Below, piece after piece: positions 1 to 11,446 of a stretch of DNA of 64,000 nt. Under the pieces are notes generated by a model that was given only the letters and a program-made list of their open reading frames with translations, ran no database searches and was not told the DNA's origin. Origin of the DNA: Atriophallophorus winterbourni. Taxonomy: Eukaryota; Platyhelminthes; Trematoda; Plagiorchiida; Microphallidae. The translations under genes and the position numbers were made by a program. Each line of letters begins with the position of its first letter. The first letter of the stretch is position 1. The stretch is taken from NCBI GenBank assembly GCA_013407085.1, contig JACCGJ010010560.1:1-64000 (forward strand), given 5' to 3'.

Positions 1-230
1 TCAATAAAAGCATTTTTTATCTTATCAAGATTATGTGAAGATGGAGGAGGTGGGTTGTATATACAAACGAAAAGGGCGTCCAGTGAAAGCATATCAATCC
101 ATAGAGATACATCAATATCATCCAGTGTAGAAGAAGAATAAAGTTTGGCCGGGATATCCTTAGTAATATATATGATGCAAACACCACCACGAGTGGAGCA
201 CCGACATTTACGAAAAATATTATAATTTGG
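1..230 (-). pseudogene. LINE A1 endonuclease, middle part
   Basis: Open on the minus strand across all 230 bases. Translation resembles an APE-type endonuclease of CR1/jockey-superfamily LINEs: a GGVCIIY segment (beta strand after the GG turn) followed by SLWIDML and FVCIYNPPPPSS, the usual core strand plus 'YNPP' signature. Such enzymes nick target DNA to start target-primed reverse transcription. The N-terminal part with the TET[W] motif is on the other side of the gypsy insertion at 5076-5173, in matching orientation. The catalytic D and SDH motifs would lie left of base 1. Confidence 0.65.
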
Positions 231-234
231 TAGG
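231..234. repeat. Target site duplication TAGG, left copy
   Basis: TAGG immediately precedes the left LTR and is repeated at 5072-5075 immediately after the right LTR. A 4-bp duplication fits CsRn1-type gypsy integrases. Confidence 0.85.
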
Positions 235-640
235 TGTAGCGAACTGAATTCACTTTGTACCTTTTTTGTACATACAATTTTTGGCCTTGTATGATTATTC
301 CTTTTTCGGCCATGTACACTTTATTTGTACCAATGCTTGTACAATAAACGTTTTGGCGTCTAATACAATTTGGAACACAGACTTTGTCTTCTTCGGCGAT
401 TGCGGAGTTTGCGTGGATCGCCGCGTGCCGGAAATGTGATTAACGGATCCTCCAACATTTTAGCACTTTTTGCACCTTGGATTCAATCATCTCTTGGACT
501 TTTCTTGTGTGGATTATTTTGCTATCGTTGGGCTTCTCTGGATCTTTATTTGGACATTTGCTCCTTTAGTCTTTTAGTGAGTTCTTTCCATTTTTGCCAT
601 TTTGTGTGTAGTTCTAGACTTATATTTTCGGTCCACTACA
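235..640 (+). repeat. Gypsy 5' LTR
   Basis: 406 bp, starting TGTAG and ending CTACA (perfect 5-bp inverted termini), and closely matching 4667-5071 along its length. It contains the segment with TTGTACAATAAACG around 340-353 that may serve as polyadenylation/R region. Confidence 0.92.
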
Positions 641-644
641 TAAT

Positions 645-658
645 TAGTGAGCCTCGAC
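645..658 (+). other. Possible degenerate primer binding site
   Basis: Four bases after the 5' LTR lies TTAGTGAGCCTCGAC, which resembles TGGTGACCCCGACG, the tRNA-Trp-complementary primer site reported for CsRn1-type elements, with a few mismatches. Position is right; the match is imperfect. Confidence 0.4.
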
Positions 659-744
659 AAACTGCAATTTTTTTGCATTTACGATATCTTCGTATTTGTC
701 AATTTTTGGCCTATTTTTTTGGAATACTCACTTACCACCCTACC

Positions 745-3428
745 ATGAGCGAGTCCTCTATTAATAAAGATCCCAACATATTTCATGCACTTTACCGGCT
801 TTAGACGTTTCTAATCTCCCTCTTTGGTGCGGCCGAATCGAAGCTATCTTTCGTATTTATGGCATCACCGATGAATCTATTATGTATTCTCATGTGGTGA
901 CCATGCTCCCTCTCGACGTAGCTGAACAATTTGGTGATCTTATTTATGCTATGCCTGAGGTCAAGCCATACGAAAAGCTCAAATCCGCACTAATAGACCG
1001 AATTGGTTTTTCTGAGCAAGAGAAGCTCGACGTCCTCTTTTCCAAAATGGCTCTTGGTGATAAAAAGCCATCTCAGCTTCTTCGCCAGATGAAAGAGCTA
1101 CTTGGAGACAAAAGGATTGAGGAGAGCATTTTAACACAGTTGTGGTTTAAAAACCTCCCAACTGACATTTGCCAAGTGCTTGCTGGTTTGATTACTTACG
1201 TATCATTAGACGAACTAGCACAAGCGGCTGACAAAATGCTCGAAGCAAAAGAAGCCGACCAAATTACGGTTGATTCCGCACACATCAATTCGCCCTGTCC
1301 ATGTTCGGAATTAAAAGAACAAGTCGCTGAACTAACTCTTGCGGCGAACTCTCTTTTGTCAAAATCTCCCAACCCACCTCGCTCAAAATCTAAATCTCGA
1401 CCATCGAAAACCCCTGAGCGCGTATGTTGGTACCACAAGAGATATGGGGATAAAGCCTCAAAATGCATCCCCCCGTGTTCAAAAACCGTGATAATCAAGG
1501 GTCAATCAGTTACGGCGACTACTGTTCCCGGCCTACCAAACCCGAGTCGCCTATTCTATGTTACAGACAAATCGAGTGGTCTGCGTTTTCTAGTCGATAC
1601 TGGCGCTGAAATTAGCGTCATACCTCCAACATCCAGCACCTCCAAACCGTCGTCCTACACTCTTCAAGCGGCAAATGGCACTCGTATTAACACTTACGGC
1701 CAACGCCTGCTAACCCTCAACTTAGGACTAAGAAGCAGTTTTCCCTGGGTGTTTCTCATCGCGGAGGTAAATTGCCCAATAATCGGCATCGACTTTCTGT
1801 CCCACTTCGGTCTTACTGTCGAAGTAAAACAGCGGAGATCAGTAGATACGAAAACCTCTTTACAGGTTTCAGGTATCACTACTAAAGCCATTTCCTCCGG
1901 CATCAAAGCTGTTACTCCAGAAGCTTCGACTTTTTGTGCTATACTGCATGAATTCCCATCCGTCATGCAGCCTCCACGACCGACAGACAAAGTGACCCAC
2001 TCCGTGAAACATCACATTGTCACTAGCGAACCACCAGTCTCCTTCAGACCTAGGCGACTTCACCCGTCGAAACTCAAGATCGCAAGAGCCGAATTCGAGC
2101 ACATGCTAGAGCTCGGGATCATCCGTCCCTCTTCCAGCTCCTGGTCGTCACCACTTCATATGGTCCCCAAGAAGACCTCAGATGACTGGAGGCCATGTGG
2201 CGACTATCGTGCTCTCAACAATCGAACGGTCCCCGACAGATATCCGGTGCCACACATTCACGATTTTTCTTTGAATCTTTGTGCCACAACGATCCTTACT
2301 AAGCTTGATCTCGTCCGTGCTTATTATCACATCCCGGTAGCCGAGGAAGACATACCCAAAACGGCAGTCACAACTCCTTTCGGCTTATACGAATTCACTC
2401 GGATGCCCTTTGGCCTGAGAAACGCTGCACAAACCTTCCAACGTTTCATCGACGAAGTCTTGCGAGGCTTGCCGTTTGCCTACGCATACATCGACGACGT
2501 CTTGATTGCCAGCAACTCTCCAGAGGAGCATGTCGAGCACATCCGTCTCGTTTTAGAGCGTTTCGTTAACTACGGGATAAAGATCAACCCAAGTAAATGC
2601 ATTTTCGGCACAGATTCACTGGATTTCCTCGGTCATCGCCTTACTCGATCTGGTATCACACCTCTTCCCGAGAAATGCCAGGCGATTTCCGACTTTCCTG
2701 TCCCCACAACGGTAACACAGTTGCGCCGCTTTATCGGCATGATCAACTTTTACCGTCGCTTTATTCCAAACTGCGCAAAGATCATTGCACCGCTGACCGA
2801 TTTGCTCGACTCCAAATCAAAATCTCTTCAGCTTTCGCCTGAGGCACTTGAAGCTTTTGCCGCATCCAAAAAAGCTCTTTGCAGTGCCACAGAACTCTCA
2901 TTCATTGATCCGGAACCGACCTTTCCTTTGTCATTGACGACCGATGCCTCCAATTCGGCTGTGGGAGCTGTTTTACAACAACACCACAAGAACACAGTCC
3001 GTCCACTGGCATTTTTCTCGCAAAAGCTTAATCCGGCACAAACCCGCTACAGCACATTTGGCCGTGAATTACTTGCGATATATTTGGCCATACGGCATTT
3101 CCGTCATTTACTGGAAGGTCGTGACTTCATTATCTTTACGGATAACAACCCAATAACTTTTGCTCTGCAGTCTAAACTTGATCGTCATTCGCCACGCGAG
3201 ATTCGCCACTTAGATTACATCTCTCAATTCTCTACCGATATTCGTTACGTCAAAGGACATGCGAACTTGGTTGCCGATGCTTCATCAAGAGCTGACATTT
3301 CTGTTTTGTCTACAGACACACCATTTGATCTCTCCCTTTTGAATAATCATCAAGCCGAGATTGATAAAACCGAACTTGCGAAGTGTCGATCCCTCGATGA
3401 TGTGCGATATCTCGACAGGGAAACCTAG
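745..3428 (+). pseudogene. Gypsy gag-protease-RT-RNase H
   Basis: The gag start is probably ATG 745 (MSESSINKD...). That frame hits TAG at about 802, while the homologous reading continues in the next frame, so one indel near 795 breaks the start. From 882 the frame is open for 848 codons. Domains counted from 882: gag to about residue 180, CHCC motif at about 181-199, aspartic protease with DTGA at about 239, RT with [10 protein letters not shown] and catalytic YIDD at about 536, RNase H with TTDAS and IIFTDN. The frame closes at 3428, just before integrase, because of a second frameshift. Confidence 0.9.
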
Positions 3429-4560
3429 ACCTCTTGTCCCTCTTTCTCTGCGACGTGCCATTTTCGATCATTTTCATTCGATGTCTCATCCTGGAAAGCG
3501 TGCCACCGTGAGGCTAATCGCAGATCGTTTTGTTTGGCCGTCCATGAATAAGGATATACGAAATTGGGTCCAGCATTGCATTCTTTGTCAAAAGAACAAG
3601 ATATCTCGACATACCTTCACACCTTACGTTCCATTTAGGCATCCCAACTGTCGATTCTCTCATGTGCATCTTGATCTCGTCGGTCCTATGCCATCATCGA
3701 ACGGATCCTCATTCATCCTAACGGCGATTGATCGCTTTACTCGATGGCCGATTGCTGTTCCGATCAAAGACACATGTTCAGAGACTGTAGCACGCGCCTT
3801 CGTCGAACATTGGATTGCCAATTTTGGCACACCATCTGTCATCACAACCGACCGTGGCGCTCAGTTTCAATCGACTCTGTTCCGAGATTTGACACGACTC
3901 CTTGGCTGTCAGCACGTACAGACCACCGCCTACCACCCTAACTCGAACGGATTGGTTGAACGCTTCCATCGGCAGCTTAAAGCCTCTTTAGCCTGCCAGC
4001 CTGATCCTAATAAATGGACTGAGAATTTGCCACTTGTTCTTCATGGAATACGTTCCGCTATCAAAGAAGACATGCAGTGCTCAGCCGCAGAGTTAGTTTT
4101 TGGTACCGCCTTTCGCCTTCCCGGTGAACTCGTTATACCCTGCCAGTCACTACCTCCGGCGTCAGATTACATTTCTCGCTTGCGCACGTTCATGTCCAAG
4201 CTGGACTTTACGCCTCCTCGTCAGCGCATTATCCACCAACAGAAATCACCTCATCTTGATACGTGTGATTTTGTTTTTGTGCGACGCGACTCTGTTTGTA
4301 AACCTCTTCAGCCATCCTTTCATGGACCTCACAGAGTTATCGAGCGTAAACACAAGTTCTTCGTTTTGGATATGAATGGTCGACGTGACACAGTTTCTAT
4401 TGACCGCTTAAAACCCGCTTTTGTCGAGCTTAAGCCGCAATCTCCGCCAAGCATCACTACGCCTCACGCACAACTCCCTGATAATCCTCACGCGCCAACC
4501 TCCACCCACGTTCATTCCAATTCCCCGGTCCCTCCTACCCCCGTTCAAACCCGTAGGTAG
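3361..4560 (+). pseudogene. Gypsy integrase (frameshifted from pol)
   Basis: 399 open codons in a different frame from the upstream RT-RNase H, overlapping it by 68 bp. An H-H-C-C zinc region is visible (H...SHPGKR...CILCQ), followed by the D,D-35-E core: LDLVGPMP, ITTDRGAQFQS and NSNGLVERFHRQ. The C-terminal end is proline-rich and stops at 4560, about 100 bp before the 3' LTR. In intact relatives integrase is part of one pol polyprotein, so this is a broken pol and not a separate gene. Confidence 0.9.
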
Positions 4561-4650
4561 ACATGTGCATTGGCCCAAACGCCTTGCTGATTACGAGACC
4601 TTATGAACATTTCGAGCGTATGTTACCCTTCATTCAAGCCTTACCAACGC

Positions 4651-4666
4651 TCTGGTGGGGGAGTAT
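4651..4666 (+). other. Polypurine tract
   Basis: TCTGGTGGGGGAGTAT directly abuts the TG of the 3' LTR; the G-rich run is the expected plus-strand primer for reverse transcription. Confidence 0.7.
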
Positions 4667-5071
4667 TGTAGTGAACTGCTCCCACTTTGTAACTTCGTAT
4701 TTTGTACATACAATTTTTGGCCTTGTATAGTTTTTCGTTTTTTGGCCATGTACACTTTATCTGTATCAAAGCTTGTACAATATACGTTTTGGCGGTCAAT
4801 ACAATTTCGAACTCGGACTCTGTCTTCTTCCGTGGTTGCGAAGTCTGTATGCGCCACTTTGTGCTGGAACTGTGATTAACGGAATCTCCAACATTTTAGC
4901 TCTTTCTGCACCTTGGATTCCATTTCCTGGATTTTCCTGTGTGGATTACTTCGCTATCGTTGGACGTTACGAATCTTTATTTGGACATTTGCTATCTTGG
5001 TCTTTCGGTGAGTTCTTTCCATTATTGCCATTTTGTGTGTAGTGCTAGACTTATATTTTCGGTCCACTACA
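4667..5071 (+). repeat. Gypsy 3' LTR
   Basis: 405 bp, TGTAG...CTACA, pair of 235-640, followed by the TAGG duplication at 5072-5075. Differences between the two LTRs are substitutions and a few short indels. Confidence 0.92.
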
Positions 5072-5075
5072 TAGG

Positions 5076-5173
5076 AAAAGGAGTACGTCTGCAACTTCAT
5101 CAGTCGTCTAAGTTTCAGTGATTAGGACTACATCAGTCGGGTTAGCAGATAGGAAAAATTGAAGATCGGACAT
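5076..5173 (-). pseudogene. LINE A1 ORF2 endonuclease N-terminus
   Basis: On the minus strand an ATG at 5173 opens a frame containing SANPTDVVLITET, the endonuclease motif that carries the catalytic glutamate. The tryptophan normally following (TET-W) is a TAG stop. The frame then runs into the gypsy target site. The continuation is at 1-230. Confidence 0.65.
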
Positions 5174-5391
5174 TTTAGAAGTAATGGATCTCGCGGTAAA
5201 TAGAAGGATGCGGATAGGGGAAGTAGAAAGAGGGGTATTAATGATAGGGGCCGGATATTTGAAACTAGGATGTGCTACATCCTGTAGATGGGTGGAAACA
5301 CAAGGGGAAAATTTGAAGGTTGGAAATGGTCTGGGATACTTAACATGTGTAACCGAAAGTGATTTACATGAGTGGTCTGAAATTGATGGTG

Positions 5392-6630
5392 TTAATTTAA
5401 GTAAGGGTTTTGGTATTGAAGATGAAACTTTTGCTGGGGGAACTTTTGCTTCGGTATATACCTGGTTTGAAAAGGGTCTAGGTAGGTATTAAACGGGTTC
5501 CCGTTCATGAAGGGACGCTGTTCTAGGGTACCTGACGCGTATTGAAGTGGAAAATGGTAGGGTTTCGAAGAAGGATACTGAGGACGTGAATGCTTGAGAA
5601 AGAAAGGACTATGCGAAGGAATATTTGGGCTAAATGGGTTAGATGTGACCGGGAAGTGTCCATAAGTGTATAAACCATGGGGTGGTTTATATTCATCAAA
5701 GTTTCGCTTGGCCCTATGCATACTATTGATGTGTGGTCCACCTCGAAGTAGTGGCGAATTTGCCTTGAATACAGGGAGCACGAGTTTTTTAGTAGATTTA
5801 CCTGACGATCGAGCTGCGGGGCGTACATCTGCAACGACCGTTTTAATAGTGGTGAGATTGCATTCATGGGCAGGAGTTGTGTTATCAATGTTTAAATTAG
5901 GTTTAGCTATAAAGGGGATGCTACCTGAAGTTGGTATATCATCAGAAGCTGAGGCTCGGGGTATAGATGTTGATGTGGAATTATCAACGACAATATCCAG
6001 GTCTATTAAATTGGGGATAACTGTTGAGGGTTTTACTACGTTGCAACGCTTGAGAAGGCATTTGCGTTGTAAGGGTGTGTTGTCTGGCTTGATCAACACA
6101 TTGGAAAATTGAGGCAAGGATTTTAAAACATGTTGATTATTAAGTATATGTAACGCATAATTTTCGTTGACACATTTTAATAATACCGGTGCACAACTGC
6201 GGTTAGAATGCTTTCTAAGCCTAATTACAGATGCCGATTCTAGGGGGAGGCCAAATCGAGACATTAATATCTTTTTAAGGCTCACCAACGGGTATCTATC
6301 GCCTACATTAAGAATAATAATATTTTTAGCACGGTTCCGACGCTGCTCAATTTCTGATGTCAGCGACACTATGAATCGACCCGTTTGTTGGAGTAGATCA
6401 GAGTCTAACACGTAACTAGGGTCAAGAAGGATAGCTAGTGGTTCTAATATACTGCTTATTTTAGAAACCGTGGACAGCTTATTCGCAACTGATTCAATCT
6501 TGTTTTCTAGGTTCCGTACAGTGGACAGAACTGTGGACATATTTCCATGAAGAACCACATAACGTTTTTTTAATTGAAATGTTGTTCGGTGGGTTGATCT
6601 TGAAGATTTCGATAGCTTGTAATGAGCCAT
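5392..6630 (-). CDS. LINE A1 ORF1 protein (nucleic-acid-binding)
   Basis: Open from ATG 6630 (MAHYKLSKS); the frame is open further to 6693 but that part matches the short 5' UTR. 412 residues. A heptad-like stretch at about 30-60 suggests a coiled coil. Residues about 103-185 (NIIILNVGDRYPL ... VIRLRKHSN ... PVLLKC) look like the RRM-plus-C-terminal fold of L1/CR1-type ORF1 proteins, which bind the element's RNA in the ribonucleoprotein particle. The last 150 residues are rich in Pro, Ser, Phe, Tyr and basic residues. No PHD finger is seen, unlike families B, C and E. It is one of only three intact mobile-element ORFs in the window. Copies of the same protein are broken at 8015-8727 and 17311-17534. 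Confidence 0.75.
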   Translation of the reverse strand: MAHYKLSKSSRSTHRTTFQLKKRYVVLHGNMSTVLSTVRNLENKIESVANKLSTVSKISSILEPLAILLDPSYVLDSDLLQQTGRFIVSLTSEIEQRRNRAKNIIILNVGDRYPLVSLKKILMSRFGLPLESASVIRLRKHSNRSCAPVLLKCVNENYALHILNNQHVLKSLPQFSNVLIKPDNTPLQRKCLLKRCNVVKPSTVIPNLIDLDIVVDNSTSTSIPRASASDDIPTSGSIPFIAKPNLNIDNTTPAHECNLTTIKTVVADVRPAARSSGKSTKKLVLPVFKANSPLLRGGPHINSMHRAKRNFDEYKPPHGLYTYGHFPVTSNPFSPNIPSHSPFFLKHSRPQYPSSKPYHFPLQYASGTLEQRPFMNGNPFNTYLDPFQTRYIPKQKFPQQKFHLQYQNPYLN

Positions 6631-6689
6631 ATCGACAGTATAAATATAAGTTTGTGTAGTGCAGATAAACGACTGGCCAAAAGTTTTAA

Positions 6690-7980
6690 ACACCGCGAAA
6701 GCGCATGCCAGACTGGAGCTTAACTCGCTGTTGTGTATTGATTCGGAAGAAAAGAAGCAGATTCAGACGAATTCTGCGTAGCCATAGTGGTTCGACACTC
6801 TGCAAATTACGCCTTTCATGATAAGGCAAAGGGTTAGAATAGACCAAAGTTATTTTGGTAAAAGTACGTTGAAGTCTCTCTAAAAGAAAAGAATCATGCC
6901 TCCCCATGTGGGAATATATGATATTACAATAATCAAGAATTGGCAGGACCTTCATTTTATATAGTGCAATTTCACTTTCACGTAAGAGGAATTTATGGTT
7001 AATTAAACTAAACTTTTGTCGTGCTCTCGTGAGGAGATGTCTTGCTTGCTCATTGAAGGTCAGAGAAGAGGAATACCTAAATCCGAGATGCCTAACTTCT
7101 GCAGAAGGAGTTATGGTTGAGCCATTTAATGTGTGTGTGTCACATGGGATTAAGTAGCGTAATCCCATATAGTGTGTCTTACGAGCCGAAGATTCTAATC
7201 CCCATTGTGCGCCCCAGCTTGATAGAGATGCAAGATCAGTGTTAAGGGATATCGGAGTTTGTGGCATTTCATTAGGTGGAAATGATAGGACGACTTTTAT
7301 GTCATCAGCGAAGATAAAGAGTTTAGAGTGGTTCACAACACTTTGCAGATCATTAACATAGATGAGAAAAAGAAGGGGGCCTAGAACGCTGCTCCTGAAT
7401 TACGCCACTTGGAATCGGCTGATTAGGTGATGTAACACCGTTAACGCTAACTGAAAAGGTGCGATCAGACAGAAAAGAATGAAACCTGCTTAATAAAGGC
7501 CCATGAATACCTAAATATGATAACTTCAAAAGGAGTAGCGTATGTGGAACCCGATCGAAAGCCTTGCTTATGTCTAGGAATACAATAATCACTGATAATC
7601 CTTGGTCTAGTGAACTGGTTATGTGATCTAGATATTCTAACTGGCAGGTTGCACAAGATTTTTGGTTTAGGAAACCATGTTGGACTGAGGAGAACTCATC
7701 TGGGCGTCTGGGCATCTGAGGTGTCTAGCATGTCTAGTAGTAGATTTCTGTAGTAACTCAACAAGTTTATTATGAAAGATTTCGGAGATTACATTAAAAT
7801 TGTCAAAAAGGAAAAATTCAGTCCAATCTTCGTTCGTAATGAGGTTTTTAAAGATTTTCCAATCTTTGTTAATAATTATATGTGGCTTTTTGACACTAGT
7901 TATTATGCTATTGCAACTCAATTCGAAAAGAGTGAGTGTTAAATGAGTTAAAATATGGAAAATTGGTGTCAACGGACCAG
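6690..7980 (-). pseudogene. LINE A2 reverse transcriptase
   Basis: Three frame pieces on the minus strand give a LINE RT: connector (about 7980-7670), palm with IIVFLDISKAFDRVPH and a corrupted SGVIQE replacing the usual SGVPQG (7715-7353), then FADDIKVVLSF and thumb/C-terminal region with LPILDYCNIIYSHMGR (7336-6690). FADD is the catalytic box. At least two frameshifts are present. The reading stops abruptly at about 6690 where the homologous copies at 28260 and 44820 continue, marking the A1 insertion point. Confidence 0.8.
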
Positions 7981-8014
7981 CTAGTATGGTTTAAAAATGC
8001 TGTTATGGGTTGTA

Positions 8015-8727
8015 TTATTTCGAAAATGGGCTCGAGTATTGTGGACTCGGTCGATGGAATTGACATGCCAAGTTCCGATCTAATGGAATAGGCATTATAC
8101 GGCGATTAATGTTCCGAGTATTTCTATTGTCAAAAGTTGAAGAATTCCTAAAAGGAGGTGGTGCAGGCAATAACGCACTAGTTTGTCGAAACTTGGGCAA
8201 GATGGTTCTTTTCCTTATGTGAGGGGATGTAATAATTTTAGGTGGAATAATAGGTTGTGTTAAATTATTCGCAGGAGAGGGTGAAGTTGGAGGTGCATTC
8301 GACTCTTGTGGCCCCTTATCCAATTGCATCGTTTCTTTTCCATTGTTGGAATATTCGGTGGAATATTGAGTAGTAACGGTACGCTTATGAAACCTAGTTC
8401 TCCGTTGCATTGGCGTGAGATCAGGGTTAAAAATACATTTTTGAATCTAGGAATCGATTTCAAAACATCCTTATGGGCTAAAATGTGTGATGCTAGGCAT
8501 TTGTCACTGAGTTCTAAAAGAATTGGGCAAGACCTCGTAGGCTTAAATTTCCTCAAGCGTTTTAGCGAAGCGCAGTCCAATGGGAAGCCATAAGATAAGC
8601 AGACAGTAGTTTTAAATCTTGTAAAGGATATCTGTCGTCTATATTAAACAGTATAACATTTTTAGATCTTAAGTCTCTGACAAATTTCAGTAACAATTGA
8701 TTCAACGAACTTGTTAGTTCGTTAGTT
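8015..8727 (-). pseudogene. LINE A2 ORF1, C-terminal half
   Basis: Minus-strand frames matching A1 ORF1: LRSKNVILFNIDDRYPL near 8690-8625 parallels RAKNIIILNVGDRYPL. Next comes a segment with SDKCLASHILAHKDVLKS, then, after a frameshift near 8400, a Pro/Asn/Arg-rich tail ending at 8015. The N-terminal third is at 17311-17534 on the far side of LINE B1. Confidence 0.65.
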
Positions 8728-8730
8728 CCC

Positions 8731-10387
8731 TAAGGCTGGAAAAGTGTTTCCTGGAGTCAAGCCGACATCGTTTATGCCATTTTAAGTGAGTGGCCCCGAG
8801 TGCCCAGCTAGGGGCTTAAGGTAAAGAATTGGTTCATTTGCACGCCACTCAAACCCTTCAAGATCTTAAAGGTTTCTATTAAGTCACCATCTAAACGACG
8901 GCGCCTAAGGCAGAAAAAAAGGAGAGACAATAGGCGCACAGCGTACGGTTTCCCTCGCTGACCTTCAATCATGCGAGTTGCGAGGCGCTGTACGCTTTCA
9001 AGTAAAAGGATGTCCTTTTTGTAGTGAGGACACCACGCCTGAACACTGTATTCAAGATGCGGCCGAACTAATGCCTTGTACAGTGGCAGGAATACATCGG
9101 GTCTTCTGCTCGATAGCCTGATTTCAGCCAAAAAAGTACCTTGCGTGCACGCTGAGCCGCAGCGGCACATTGGTCCTCCCATTTGAAGTCAGCCTCAACC
9201 AGTACACCCAAATACTTAACACACTGTGTGGCGTTAACACTGAGGGAATTTTCCGCCACCTGGACCGAAATCTTATCAACCAGTGTTGACAAGAACTGGC
9301 TCTTATTTAGTTTCAGTGGGAGATTCCACTTGTATGACCAGTTTATGACCCGCTCAAGGTCGTGCATCACTGTATCTTCATCCGTTGATCCGATGAATTT
9401 TACATCATCCGCGAAAATGATGCATGGGCACTTCAATTCAGAGGATAAGTCATCGATGAAAATCAAAAACAAAAGAGGACCAAGTACCGAACCTTGGGGT
9501 ACACCACTGATCACGTCGGTTTGATTCGACAGCGTACATTCTACTCTCATTTGGAATGTCCTACCTGTAAGGAAGGCCTTCATCCAAGCAAGTAGACTAC
9601 CCCGTATGCCTTTGGCTGCTAGCTTAATCTCAAGAAGACGGTGATTTACGGAATCGAAAGCCTTGCTGAAGTCTAGGTAGAGGGCTTCGACAGGCTTCCC
9701 TTCATCCATCCTTTTAGTGGCAGTATCGAGGAAGCTAAGGAGGTTAGTCAGACAGCAGGATCTACTCTTAGGAAATGCTTGCTGAGTTTCACTCAACAGA
9801 GAATGCCAACAAAGATACTGACAGATTTTATCACGCAGCAGTTTTTCCATTACTTTTGAGACGGTGCTGGTCAGGCTGACCGGTCTATAGTTACCAACAG
9901 TTGACCTGCAACCACCCTTGTGTATTGGCACGACTATGGCTTCCCTCCACTTACTGGGAACAACCCCTAGTTGCAGGCATGAATTAAAGAGCTGGCAAAA
10001 CGGTTCGGCAAGCACTGAGGCAAGATGTTTGAGCATAATTGAGTAGATGCCGTCCGGTCCCTCAGATTTGTTGACCCGAACATGGATAAGTGCGTCAATC
10101 ACCTCAGTCTCATTGAAGGACAACTCATCTAATACATGGACACCAGGTGTCAGGTTAAGCAGACTTGACGGTGCGTTTGAAGAATTATCCCGTCGTTGAA
10201 CGCTACTGAAAAACCCTAAGAAGGCAGTCGCCTTAGACAGGTCGGTATCGGCAAGTTTTCCGTCCTCCAGTTTCAAATCCCCTATGTTTTCCGTAGTTTT
10301 TCCTTTAGACTGTGCGTAGCTATAAAACCTTTTCGGGTTGGATTTAGCATCCCTAGCTAGAGATAACTCAACATCCTGTTTGAGCAC
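8731..10387 (-). pseudogene. LINE B1 reverse transcriptase
   Basis: 439 open codons from 10387 (MLKQDVELSL), then a frameshift near 9100 into a second frame that runs to 8808 and degenerates by 8731. Clear CR1-type motifs: EGPDGIYSIMLKHL, NYRPVSLTS, ALYLDFSKAFDSVNH, SGVPQGSVLGPLLF, the catalytic FADDVK, KYLGV, and the thumb with YKALVRPHLEY. It is the longest open RT frame here. Homologous segments in B2 and B3 share about the same length and show what is missing: the last ~60 residues and the 3' UTR. Confidence 0.9.
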
Positions 10388-10504
10388 ACGTTGTAATTCA
10401 ACACAGGCATTCCGAGCGGTTTTGTAGCGGACCCAAGAACCAGAAGTAAGGGATAGCTTATATTGCCGCCATAGACGATCCCGTTTACGGGTAGACCTAC
10501 GGAC

Positions 10505-11230
10505 TCAAAGAGACCACCAGGGTGGCCTTCGATGCCTTCTCATACATTGCAGCGGAGCCGGCTTGTCTTGTAACTCGCTTAGATACTTAAAAATTCTATC
10601 CCAGTTTTCATTTACATTTGAATCGCTAGATAACTGAAAGGAAGATTTTGAAGTCTGCAAGAGTAAACCCCAGTCTACACGCCTAAAATTGGGTCTAGGA
10701 CGAGAGAAGTGTTTGCGAAAACGCAATATCGCTTCGAAGCTTATCATTCCGTGATCACTTTTGCCGAGCGGCGGTAGGTACTTTAAATGACTAATGGCTC
10801 CTAGCTGGGACGACAATACCAAGTCAAGAGTGGATGGAGTGCATCCATGGCGAAACCTTGTAGGATCATTAACATGCTGGTGCAGCGCATGATTATGGAG
10901 CCATTCGAGAAAGGTGTCGGATTGCTGGGTGACTAGACCAGTGTGAACAGGCCACTCTATGTCTGGGAGGTTGAAATCACCGAAGTTAAGTACACTGTGA
11001 GCTGAGTAAAACAAACCGCCGAGTGTCTCAATAGGCTGTGCAAACTCCTGTATGGATGCACTGGGAGTGACGTAGACACAAGCAATTGCGAGCGATGACT
11101 TGTAGCAAGTCAGGATACTCGTAACAACTTGGACGTTTCCAATAGCTAGAGATGTCCCTGTACCCATTTTGTGCAAACCATACTCCAAGAGCAGTGCAAC
11201 GCCACCGCCTCTCATATCGCCCGGCCTATT
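10505..11230 (-). pseudogene. LINE B1 endonuclease, C-terminal part
   Basis: Open frame with RGGGVALLLEYGL, NFGDFNLPDIEW (catalytic D and N), STLDLVLSS and KSDHGMI (SDH catalytic box): the second half of an APE endonuclease. The first half with SETW is at 15711-16216 on the other side of C1. A stop or frameshift separates it from the RT frame at about 10400-10500. Confidence 0.8.
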
Positions 11231-11446
11231 TGAACTTGAACTTGCACGGTACGTTCAACTTGGTTGTATTTTCCACGCTCTTCCGCATAATCTATTTCTA
11301 AATCGCTGTTCTCTGATTTTGCTGTAAATTGGTAATCAATTTATCGCATTATATACACATCGTAACTAGAATCAACATATTCTATAACGTTTTTAAATTT
11401 TTTTATATATATTCATTTTTATTCAAATTTTTAAAAAAATCGAACT

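Larger units (their letters stand above)
235..5071 (+). mobile_element. Ty3/gypsy LTR retrotransposon, CsRn1/Kabuki-like
   Basis: Complete element with two ~405-bp LTRs, 4-bp target duplication (TAGG), gag-pol and polypurine tract, inserted into the endonuclease of LINE A1. Lineage call rests on the gag motif C-W-Y-H...C-I-P-P-C at about 1424-1480, which is the CHCC arrangement known from CsRn1/Kabuki elements instead of a CCHC knuckle. Two frameshifts (about 795 and about 3370-3420) make this copy defective although its LTRs are still alike. Confidence 0.92.
1..6692 (-). mobile_element. LINE family A, copy A1 (split by gypsy element)
   Basis: Non-LTR retrotransposon read right to left: short 5' UTR (about 6631-6692), ORF1 (5392-6630), endonuclease start (5076-5173), then, after a gypsy insertion at 235-5071, more endonuclease (1-230) running off the window. 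The right boundary near 6692 is where the reverse transcriptase of another family A copy (A2) stops abruptly, so A1 inserted into A2. RT and 3' end of A1 lie outside the window. Confidence 0.75.

Noticed and set aside
370..804. 144-codon plus-strand frame in the gypsy 5' LTR and leader
   Set aside because: It runs across LTR sequence; most is non-coding. Only the last 20 codons (from 745) are the gag start.
5184..5492. Plus-strand frame of 102 codons
   Set aside because: Antisense to LINE A1 ORF1 C-terminus and its spacer; no independent support.
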